Origin: Anthoceros angustus | Lineage: Eukaryota > Streptophyta > Anthocerotopsida > Anthocerotales > Anthocerotaceae | Assembly (NCBI GenBank): GCA_010909165.1 | Contig: MU008161.1 | Span: 1,798,001-1,862,000, forward strand | Reading direction: 5' to 3' | DNA length: 64,000 nt | In this document: piece after piece, positions 13,090 through 20,988 of the stretch | Numbering within the stretch: position 1 is the stretch's first letter | Layout of the letters: each line of letters begins with the position of its first letter | Notes under the pieces: generated by a model | What the model saw: the letters and a program-made list of their open reading frames with translations, nothing else | What the model was told of the DNA's origin: nothing | The model's database searches: none | Translations under genes and position numbers: made by a program

Positions 13090-13627
13090 ATGAATTCCTT
13101 GATAACTTTAACAATCTCGAGCTTCTTCTTCACAACATTCAGTGGAGTTTATGGAAAGTTTGGACCTGCTAGTCCATTTGATAAAGTTACAACTGGAATT
13201 TTTCAAGAAGAATGTAAGTGATCTATATTTTTATCTCAAAAGTATTTGCTTGTGGCTTGTGATCCTACCCAATAAAAGATACTTTTTTAAAAATATTCAT
13301 ATAACATTGGAGATTTACTATTCAGGGTGCGATCCAAATAATGTTTGGACAAGAAAATTCTCTCCTCTTGGTGATTTCAATACTACTGTTGGTTGGTATC
13401 TTTGGAGTGACTCCCTTGCTTGCGGTGATGTATACACAATTTCTTGCGTGAACTCACTTGCACATAAAAGAAATCCTTGTAAGGCTAATAAATCAATTAT
13501 GGTTACAGTTGTAGGTCTATGTGTTAGTTGTACGGGGAACGGATTTCAATTATCCCGAGTAGCATATGATGCTATAGCTGATGTCCATTCTCCAGTAATT
13601 TCAGTAGAATACATTCCAGTTGTGTAG
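13090..13627 (+). CDS. Secreted EG45-like / natriuretic-peptide-like domain protein (AT-rich)
   Basis: Small secreted double-psi-beta-barrel protein related to plant natriuretic peptides and the N-domain of expansins. Two exons, 13090-13213 and 13326-13627, joined in phase 1, give 141 residues. The N-terminus MNSLITLTISSFFFTTFSGV is a good signal peptide. The domain shows LACGDVYTISC, the NPCK turn, the SIMVTVVGLCVSCTG core (corresponding to VTVTVVDLCP in the family), FQLSRVAYDAIAD and the closing ISVEYIPVV. The usual Asp before LC is Gly here (VVGLC), an unusual change at a conserved site. There is no pollen-allergen/CBM63 domain, so it is not a full expansin. Codon use is extremely A/T-rich, unlike the GC-rich PR-4 gene only about 0.8 kb downstream. 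AATAAA lies at 13672-13677. The frame is intact, so I read it as a gene, though expression is unproven. Confidence 0.8.
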
Positions 13628-14433
13628 AAACTGCAAGTCATGAATAATAGCATGACTTTCTTTTAGTTTATAATAAAATATTAAATATTATATAATATAT
13701 GGATGATAAGTACTAAATAATAGATAATAATAATATGATAGAAATCCTCAAAATGTTTTATATTGGTTCTACAATTATATAATGTATCATAATCATTAGC
13801 TCTGTTATGTTAGGTGTTCAATATGAAATCATCATAGATGGGAAGTGGGATTTAGTTTTGGCATCTCTCATTGTGCCAGGTTCACTTCTTTATTGGGACA
13901 AAGAGATAATGGAGATACCCCATCTAGCCGAGGACATGAAAGGGAGACCTCCAAAGGTGCCGCCAAAAGGTAGAAAGGAGGTTATCTTGCATGTCCTAGT
14001 GGTTAGCTAATCTATTTTGTGTCTTACACTTTGTGTCTTACAACTATGATATCATATAACGTCCAGACTTGGATATGGGTATATCAATACAAATAAGATA
14101 TTATCTAATTATAAAATAAACAAAAATATACTATTTTGTAATTGTTAACATCCAAATCTGCCACGGAACTACCGGGAGCTTCAGCTTCCAATGGGCCAAA
14201 GCCACGTGACACTCAAAAGTATGTTTACTCCACAACATTGACTCGCAGTCATCAGGCTGGCCCAACGACGAGCACCGGCCAGAGGTGTGTGGCCACGAGA
14301 GCAGAAGGAAATTCCGAGTCGAACACTTCACTCTGATTCAGACCTTCAGACCTACTGGAGACGTGGCTGGTGGTCTGCTCCCCTACGACTTGTTGACGCT
14401 CCTGAACCTTCTACAGTCAAGGCTGAAGGAAGC
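13628..14433. other. AT-rich spacer between EG45-like and PR-4 genes
   Basis: Contains the presumed 3' UTR of the EG45-like gene (AATAAA at 13672) and the upstream region of the second PR-4 gene. Composition switches abruptly from AT-rich to balanced at about 14140. A 67-codon open frame at 13807-14010 has no recognised similarity. Confidence 0.45.
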
Positions 14434-14440
14434 TATAAAG
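14434..14440 (+). promoter_or_regulatory. TATA box of PR-4 gene 2
   Basis: TATAAAG 34 bp before the ATG at 14468, almost the same spacing as in PR-4 gene 1. Two nearer ATGs (14446, 14455) would lie at or before the expected transcript start, which favours 14468 or the in-frame 14483. Confidence 0.65.
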
Positions 14441-14467
14441 GACTGATGATAGCAATGTGGAATTCAC

Positions 14468-15111
14468 ATGACAACGGCGTCGATGTCGTGGTTCAAGATG
14501 AACGGGGGAGTTCGCAGCTTGCAATTGGCAGCACCATCTCTGGCACTGGCATTTGCTGTGTGCGCACTACTCGGTGCAGCAGAAGCTCAGTCGGAGAGTA
14601 ATGTGTACACCACTTACAATTTGTACGATCCAGCCGGCAACAACTGGTCGCTCGATGGCCTCTACTGCGCTACTGTGGACAACGACCAGTCGCTGGCCTG
14701 GAAGCAGCAGTACCTATGGACTGCCTACTGCGCCTCCGCTGTCGCCATGGATCTCAGCGTCTGCGGCCGCTGCATCTCGGTCTGTCTTCTCTCCGCTCTT
14801 GCCGGATTCACAATCACTGCAGCCTTGAATGCTCGGATCGCGATTAGGTCGTCCAGGAAGAAATCCGTGAATGACTTTTCAATGCAAACCTGAACACAGT
14901 GTACAGATTTGTACAGATTAGTCATAACGCCGCCTTGTGATTGCAGGTGACCAACCCGGGCACAGGAGCCAGTGTGACTGTGAGGATACTGGACAAGTGT
15001 GCCAACGGGGGCTTAGATCTGGAACAAAACGCCTTCAATGCCATCGACACCGACGGCGCCGGCTACAACGCTGGCCACTTAGTTACCAGTTACAATTTTG
15101 TGAATTGTTGA
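14468..15111 (+). CDS. PR4: Secreted PR-4 (barwin) protein, copy 2
   Basis: Second barwin-domain protein, 158 residues from exons 14468-14779 and 14947-15111, joined in phase 0 at the same codon boundary as copy 1 (between the CGRC pair and VTN). The N-terminus holds a signal peptide ([20 protein letters not shown]). The domain reads [74 protein letters not shown] and FVNC, with all six barwin cysteines. Unlike copy 1, the first His tied to RNase activity in PR-4 is replaced by Asn (TTYN versus TTYH), while the later His in GHL is kept. The two genes clearly arose by duplication; about 9 kb of AT-rich DNA and two unrelated genes now separate them. ATG 14483 (MSWFKMN) is an alternative start that would still leave a signal peptide. 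Confidence 0.93.
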
Positions 15112-16196
15112 ATTGGATGTGTTCCAGCCTCAGCCTAGCAAGTGCCGCAACCGACACCGTGGCCCTTGGCTGTAGATTTGTCAAAATGTGAAGCCTCACA
15201 ACATTGCCGCTCTAAATCTGACGGTTTCTCTTCTCAAATTCTCCCCTTCCCGCTTCCTCCCTCCCCGTCCCTCCCCGTCAGACGGACCAAGGGCTTCCCT
15301 AGGGGTTCGATCTGGTGCATAAAGAGAAGCACAGATAGAAGCACGTTAAGTTTACCAAGATGTTAGGTTTAAGATGTTAGGTTTAAAAGAATAGTACCGA
15401 TGTGTTGAGTGGGCAGGTTAAAAATTGGTGCAACACAATCTATATTAAAGTTCAGGATAAATAGGGTTATAGAGCATGTCAAGGCCAAGGGGCTATATAT
15501 ATATATCCATAATATATTAATTTTAATGTAATCAACTTGAGATCAAGGGGCTACATATGTATGTATAGCACACTCACTTTAATGTAATGAACGTGAGATC
15601 AAAGGGCTATATATGTATGCATAGTATACCAATTTTAATGTAATGAACTTGAAATTTTTTATTTTCTAGTAGTATATAGTTTTCAGTAAAATACCAGATT
15701 TTGTATCAAACTAATCGAGACTGCTCGTCCACCAAGCCAGTCAAATGTAAGTCCTGAAGACGGTTCATCAAGTTTGTGTCTCCGACTCTCAGACTGAGCA
15801 ACTCTAAGTATGTAGTGTGGCTTAAACGCCCTTTCCTCTTGTCGGTGTTTGTAGGGTGGAAGAGCTGAATTGAAACTACCGTACTTGGATTAGTGATATA
15901 CAGCTGTAAGTAGCTCTCCGGCATTCACTACATACTTAGAGTTTTAAACCTCAAAAACGTGAACGTGTTAGAGTTTAAAATTTTGTGCCTCGGCTGCTAG
16001 GGATCCAACTTACAGGGTCGCTCGTGAGGCGTGAGAGGGTGAGTCGGACGCCGCTACGCGCCGCTGGCTGTTTGATCTGAGCGGCACGCCCTGTTGCTGC
16101 TAGGTTTGAACTCTGCACTTGTCTTCTGAGTTGGCAGTTGCGGGGCCTGGGCCTGGACGGCGAGCTGCTTGATCTTGAGCAGCCCCAATCGGCGCG
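15112..16196. other. Spacer between PR-4 gene 2 and the GeBP-like gene
   Basis: Contains the PR-4 3' UTR, a three-copy AT-rich repeat at about 15484-15655, and from about 15960 the GC-richer leader of the next gene. No gene recognised. Confidence 0.5.
15484..15655 (+). repeat. Three copies of a 58-60 bp AT-rich repeat
   Basis: Unit reads about caaggggctatatatgtatg, then cataatataccaattttaat, then gtaatgaacttgagat. The three copies differ by scattered substitutions. Confidence 0.8.
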
Positions 16197-18044
16197 ATGG
16201 CGCAAGTCAAGTCGTGGAAGCCTGCTGATATGTCCAGTAGCTCCGAGGAGGAGGATGGCGAGTCGGAGTCGTCGGGCGCCAGCGTGGACGTGACCAAGAA
16301 ACCAGCAGCTCCTGGTGCCTATGGGAACAAGGCTACGTTAATTGTAGGCCGCGCGGGTGGCGCCGCGAAGCCTGCTGCCGTTGTGGACCAGCCTGCGAAG
16401 CGAGCAAGGGACTTGGCTGAGGAGGACAAGGCTGTTACAGAGCCGGAGAGTAAGAGGAAGAAGCAAGCTCCGGAGAAAAGTAAAGCGGGGAAGGCTGAAA
16501 ATGGAGTGGAGAAGAAGGCTCCCCCTCCCCCCGCTAAAGCTTTGACCAAGAAGGAGCGCAAGGCCGCGGAAAAGGCGCGAATCGTGAAGGAGGCGGAAAG
16601 GGACAAGGAGGAGGTCAAGGAGAAGGAGGAGGAGAAGGAGAAGGAGAAGGAGAGGGATAAGGAAAAAGAGAAGGAGAAGGAAAAGGAGAAGGTAAAGGAG
16701 AAAGAGAATCCTAAGTTTTTGGACAAGGATGTAACGGCTGTGCCAGAGAAGAAGACTGGTAAGTCGAAGAAGCAAGCTCGGGAGGTTGAGGCCGTCAAAG
16801 CTGAGGAGTCGCCGAGGTCGACTCCACCGCAGAAGAATGTTACCGGGGAAACGCCTGCTAAGGCTAAGAACAACACGCATTGGAGTTTTAATGATGAGAT
16901 GCTCCTTTCGTCAGAGATTCTAGCGCATATGAAACCAGGGCAAAAAGTGACAGGGAGTCGGGGGGATACGTTTTTCCTGCAGCTGACCAAGGACTTGGAA
17001 GGGAAGCTGGAGGGACCATGGGGCAAGGAGCAGGTTTCTGATAAAGTCAGGCGGATGAAGGTTAGGGCTCAATTTCTTGAGAAGAGTCTTCAGGATAAAA
17101 GCTCGGGTCCTAGGTTCAAGAACGAACGAGAGGAGAAGTTATACAACGCCTACTGGAAGAAGATTTGGGGTAGTACACCTGAGCCTCCTCCTCCTACGCC
17201 CGAAAAGGCCCCCATCTCTGTGAATGAGTCGGAGGATGAATCTGAGGAAGATGAAGATGAAGTTATTGCAGGAGAAGTTCAGGATGCTAAGTCGGCTGTG
17301 TCAGTGGATAGCGAGACCAGCTCGCAGGATTCCAAGGGCAAGAAGGATGAAGAGGAGGAGGAGGAGGAGGAGGAGACGAAGACTGTGGGTGAGAATGTTG
17401 AGGATGATAGCCAAAGTTCCTTGCCCACCCAAGGTGACATCCAGACTGCGCAAAATGGAGCCGTGCCTGATAGTCTGGCACGGGTGGTGGAGAGAGAGAG
17501 ACCACGAGCAATTTCTGAAAATCAAATTGCTCGCAAAGGAGATGATGGCAAGGGTGTGGCCAGTACAGTCAGAGGCACTGATGATATGGATGTGGACCAG
17601 GAAAGGGCACCCGAAGCACACCATGGGCATGCTTCCAACAAGCAGCCTGAAGCATCAGATAGCCGTGTCCTGGCTTTGCTTGCTAGTTTGGAGAGACAGG
17701 TTTCGTCAATCAAGCAGGATCAGGAGAAGACTCTGTCCCTTCTAGAGGGTGTGACAGTGCACCAGAATGTACTAATCTCCTTGATTGAAGGTCTTGCTGC
17801 ACGTGTTCCTGGTGTCACCATGCCGATGTTTAGTCCTAATCCTGGATTCCTGGGACGTGCAGCGATTCCTCCCAATGGTTTGCATGGTAGGGATGGGGTA
17901 GAGCATTTGAGGTTGCAGCAACAGTGGAGGGAACTTGACATGGATGAGCTTGGCTGTGTAGCTAAACGATGTCAGCTGTTGCAAGAGCTGCATAAATTGC
18001 ACGAAGAGGAACTTCAGCTTCTTCGGAGCAAGGTGCAGAGCTGA
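16197..18044 (+). CDS. DUF573 DNA-binding protein, GeBP/storekeeper-like
   Basis: Nuclear DNA-binding factor of the GeBP/STOREKEEPER (DUF573) family, intronless, 615 residues. The DUF573 domain spans about residues 224-326: THWSFNDEMLLSSEILAHMK, FFLQLTKDLEGKLEGPWGKE, QVSDKVRRMKVRAQFLEKSL and the closing NAYWKKIWGS, which is the family signature. It is preceded by a long Lys/Glu low-complexity run (about 140-175) and followed by acidic Glu/Asp/Ser segments (about 340-400). The C-terminus (about 575-612) forms a Leu-rich coiled coil (LGCVAKRCQLLQELHKLHEE), matching the C-terminal zipper-like region of GeBP proteins. It is longer than Arabidopsis GeBPs (roughly 300-500 residues) because of the charged low-complexity parts. 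The start ATG sits in a good context (gcgatggcg). GeBP members act in cytokinin response and trichome regulation in Arabidopsis; the role here is unknown. Confidence 0.9.
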   Translation: MAQVKSWKPADMSSSSEEEDGESESSGASVDVTKKPAAPGAYGNKATLIVGRAGGAAKPAAVVDQPAKRARDLAEEDKAVTEPESKRKKQAPEKSKAGKAENGVEKKAPPPPAKALTKKERKAAEKARIVKEAERDKEEVKEKEEEKEKEKERDKEKEKEKEKEKVKEKENPKFLDKDVTAVPEKKTGKSKKQAREVEAVKAEESPRSTPPQKNVTGETPAKAKNNTHWSFNDEMLLSSEILAHMKPGQKVTGSRGDTFFLQLTKDLEGKLEGPWGKEQVSDKVRRMKVRAQFLEKSLQDKSSGPRFKNEREEKLYNAYWKKIWGSTPEPPPPTPEKAPISVNESEDESEEDEDEVIAGEVQDAKSAVSVDSETSSQDSKGKKDEEEEEEEEETKTVGENVEDDSQSSLPTQGDIQTAQNGAVPDSLARVVERERPRAISENQIARKGDDGKGVASTVRGTDDMDVDQERAPEAHHGHASNKQPEASDSRVLALLASLERQVSSIKQDQEKTLSLLEGVTVHQNVLISLIEGLAARVPGVTMPMFSPNPGFLGRAAIPPNGLHGRDGVEHLRLQQQWRELDMDELGCVAKRCQLLQELHKLHEEELQLLRSKVQS

Positions 18045-18648
18045 GCCGTGGAAGTAATGCCTCTTGAATTGTAACCCTAGATGTACCTTTGCGGTTCCTC
18101 TTAAACTCTTTTAACGTCCGGCTGCCGCCAAAGAGCGCCCTCCAAGCCACAGATGACCTCCACGGCAGGACCTAGAAATTGGCCTTGTGCCGTGTCTCTG
18201 GGTGTAGTATTATTACAGGGTACTGCCGAAAAAATTTTGCTATGTAAGTAGTGCAGACTGGGACAATTTTCTACGCTGCACTGTAGGCGGAGAGCGGGCG
18301 TAATTTTGCTATATCGCTGTGTAGAACAACTGTCATCCCGTTCCCTTAAGAGAACCATGCTGAGGTCTTTGTGAAGCCTTTTTATCTTCCTGGCTGACTC
18401 TTGTTCGGTAGCTGGTTCTCCGACGCAGATTGTGTGCTACTGGTGTGATATAAATTGTGGACACACAAGGTCATTTAATGTAGTGAGAGCAAACCCTGTC
18501 GCCAGCCGATGAAAGACGGCAATAGGTAGTGACGCGTGATGCAATATACAATAAAAATTTTCATATTACAACGGCGCTGGAGGTGTCTTTTTATTCCATC
18601 AGTATTCGTCAACTCCCATGCGAACGCAGGAGACCATTGTTCTCCCGT
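18045..18648. other. Convergent 3' spacer
   Basis: Shared downstream region of the plus-strand GeBP-like gene and the minus-strand receptor kinase. No gene recognised. Confidence 0.5.
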
Positions 18649-20988
18649 CTATAGGGAGCTGCTGCGTGCAACATGTTCTAACCACCCAGCCACATCAGAC
18701 ATGCCTGGCCGCTCTATTGAGGCTGTTCTCACACAAAGTTCCGCGATTTCTGCTATTCTCAGCAGGGCCTCGACATTTTTTGGCAGCTCCAAGCTGCGGT
18801 CCAGTATAGAAACAGTTTTTCCCTGCTGGATACAAGGCACTGCCCATTCCACGATATGACCAGGTTGAAACTCTGAGTCATGAACCTTTCTTCCACTAAC
18901 TATCTCCAGAAGAACTACTCCAAAACTGTACACATCACTTTTATCAGTGAATGTCTGTGTTTGAAGATACTCCGGATCCAAGTAGCCCATCTCACTCAGT
19001 TGTGGAGTGGATGCTAAGGCTGCTTTCTCCATCCCTGAAAGACTCAAGCCGAAATCTGCAACACGAGCTCCCCACTCCCCATCCAGCAAAATGTTAGAGG
19101 ATTTAATATCCTTGTGCACAATTCGCGGTGAGGCGTCTTTATGCAGGTACTCTATTCCTCGAGCCGATTGTGTTGCAATCTTCACGCGCAATCCCCAACT
19201 CAAAACGGAAAGACCACCGTGAAGATGATCATGCAGAGTCCCATGAGGCATGAACTCATACACCAACAATCGCTCCCCCATCTCCTCACAGTAGCCCAGC
19301 AGATTAACCAGATTGGCATGATGCAGCTTACAGAGGATTTCTAACTCAGCTTCAAAGTCTCTGCTGTTGCTCTGTATTCTTCGAGCAGCATTCGCCCTCT
19401 TCACTGCCACCTGCCGCCCGTCTGCAAGAGTAGCTCTGTAGACAAATCCATAATTCCCCCTGCCTAGTTCGTTGACCTCTTTGAATCCATTTGTGGCATC
19501 CCGCAACTCTGTTAACCTAAACGCTTGAGTCCTTATAACCATTTCATGAGTGTTACGGCGACCAGGACCACTGCTTCCAAGGGAAGAAGACAAACTTGAA
19601 GATGTGTGAACTAGCCCATTCTGCCCTGTCATTTCTGAGTCAGAGCCACAGGCAAACATCAAGTACCTCCCCCTGCGCCTGATCATGAGACAACATGACA
19701 CTGCAGCACCAACGAAAAATACAAAAAGCCCGCCACCTGTGGCAACACCGATGATGACACCCATGCTTGTAGTTGTTGACTTGCCGCCCTTCACAGTCAC
19801 CATGCCATTGCCTGCTTGAGGTTGGCCCGTGAGACTTGCATGTGGGTCTGGACTGTAAGCAGGAGCAGGTCCTCCAGTCACACAAGCACTTTGACATCCT
19901 TGATTTTGACATTGCGAACAAGGAGCACACTGTAAGTCAGAGTCGGCGGAGCACCTCATAGACACATAATTGCCCTTTGGACAACCCTGAGCACACGGGG
20001 AGCAGATCCTTTGTGAGGGGTCAGTGCACACACTTGCAGGTACTCCAATCGCACTTGCATTGTAGTAGAATTCTCCATCCTTGCAGGAATCTGTACCACA
20101 TATACCTGGGCTGAAAAGCTGCAAGGGTGCTGCGTAGTCTGTACCATTACCCCAGCATGATACAAGGAGGTTTGTTTCGCTGACTGCACAGCTTACTTGA
20201 CCTCCAGTGATGGCTAGATACCCAGAACCCACAGAAACATTGAATACCGTGCCTCCCCAACATTGCACTTCATGTGTGTCAACCCTTATCCCACAGGTAC
20301 CGGCAAATCCCCCGGCCAAAGCAGTAAACTTGAGAAGTGGAGGCCCAGCCTGTCCTGTGCTGTTGTCACCCCAACACTTCACAAGTTGAGTGTCGTTAAC
20401 TATGCCGCATACGTGGTTGATACCTGAGGAAAGGCTTTGAAAGATATCACTTGGAGGCTGATTCATCAGGCTACCCCAGCAGAAAGCTGTGCCGTCCACT
20501 CTTGAGGTGCCGCATGTGAAATTTTTTCCCGCAACAACAGAGCTGGCAGGGGTGGATGGAGGAGATGATTCTCCTGAAAAGTTGGAGCCCCAGCAGTCAA
20601 CTTTGCCGGGAGCTGGAGCCGACTCACCGTGCACCGCACATACATGAGTATGTCCCACTGCGATAGATGAGTACGGGACGCCCGTGTACTGGGGAGGAAC
20701 AACATTCAGACCAGTATTGTTACCTGACCAGCAATAGGGCTGATAAGAGTTGGCCTGTAGTCCACAAACCATCCCACGACCCCCAGAGAGGCCCGCAAAT
20801 CCTATGTTCTCCGGGCCGTCAAATTGCCCCTGAGGGCTGCTGGCATTCCGCCCCCAGCATGTGACTTTCTGCTGATCACTGGCCTTGATTGCACAAACAA
20901 ACCCCGGATCTCCATATGAGGCCGCAACCGTGGTCATATACCCCAAGCATTCGGTTCTCAAAGGAAAGGTTGCAAGCAGCCCCAGCAT
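18649..20988 (-). CDS. CRINKLY4-like receptor kinase (ACR4/CCR type)
   Basis: Plasma-membrane receptor-like kinase. From the ATG at 20988 it is intronless with 779 residues: signal peptide (MLGLLATFPLRTECLG); an ectodomain of about seven CRINKLY4/RCC1-like repeats, each with a C-W-G motif (CWGRNAS, CWSGNN, CWGSNFSG, CWGSLM, CWGDNSTGQ, CWGGT, CWGNG); a TNFR-like cysteine-rich part (about 295-370); a transmembrane helix (about 409-432) followed by RRRGR; and a kinase domain (about 503-775). Kinase landmarks are GRGNYGFVY, VAVKR, the GYCEEMGERLLVYEFMPHGT hinge, DIKSSN, DFG in ARVADFGLSL, and YLDPEYLQ. The catalytic-loop HRD is HKD here. The C-terminal tail after the kinase is short compared with ACR4. 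The open frame continues upstream to 21492 with further ATGs at 21180 and 21426, but those starts bury the signal peptide, so 20988 is preferred. The family acts in epidermal and root stem-cell patterning. Confidence 0.9.
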   Translation of the reverse strand: MLGLLATFPLRTECLGYMTTVAASYGDPGFVCAIKASDQQKVTCWGRNASSPQGQFDGPENIGFAGLSGGRGMVCGLQANSYQPYCWSGNNTGLNVVPPQYTGVPYSSIAVGHTHVCAVHGESAPAPGKVDCWGSNFSGESSPPSTPASSVVAGKNFTCGTSRVDGTAFCWGSLMNQPPSDIFQSLSSGINHVCGIVNDTQLVKCWGDNSTGQAGPPLLKFTALAGGFAGTCGIRVDTHEVQCWGGTVFNVSVGSGYLAITGGQVSCAVSETNLLVSCWGNGTDYAAPLQLFSPGICGTDSCKDGEFYYNASAIGVPASVCTDPSQRICSPCAQGCPKGNYVSMRCSADSDLQCAPCSQCQNQGCQSACVTGGPAPAYSPDPHASLTGQPQAGNGMVTVKGGKSTTTSMGVIIGVATGGGLFVFFVGAAVSCCLMIRRRGRYLMFACGSDSEMTGQNGLVHTSSSLSSSLGSSGPGRRNTHEMVIRTQAFRLTELRDATNGFKEVNELGRGNYGFVYRATLADGRQVAVKRANAARRIQSNSRDFEAELEILCKLHHANLVNLLGYCEEMGERLLVYEFMPHGTLHDHLHGGLSVLSWGLRVKIATQSARGIEYLHKDASPRIVHKDIKSSNILLDGEWGARVADFGLSLSGMEKAALASTPQLSEMGYLDPEYLQTQTFTDKSDVYSFGVVLLEIVSGRKVHDSEFQPGHIVEWAVPCIQQGKTVSILDRSLELPKNVEALLRIAEIAELCVRTASIERPGMSDVAGWLEHVARSSSL

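Noticed and set aside
13807-14010. 67-codon open frame between the EG45-like and PR-4 genes
   Set aside because: No signal peptide, domain or splice-site support; length is within chance for the region.
16319-17026. Antisense frames of Phe/Ser/Leu repeats inside the GeBP-like gene
   Set aside because: They are the complement of Lys/Glu-rich coding repeats; the sense frame has a recognised DUF573 domain.
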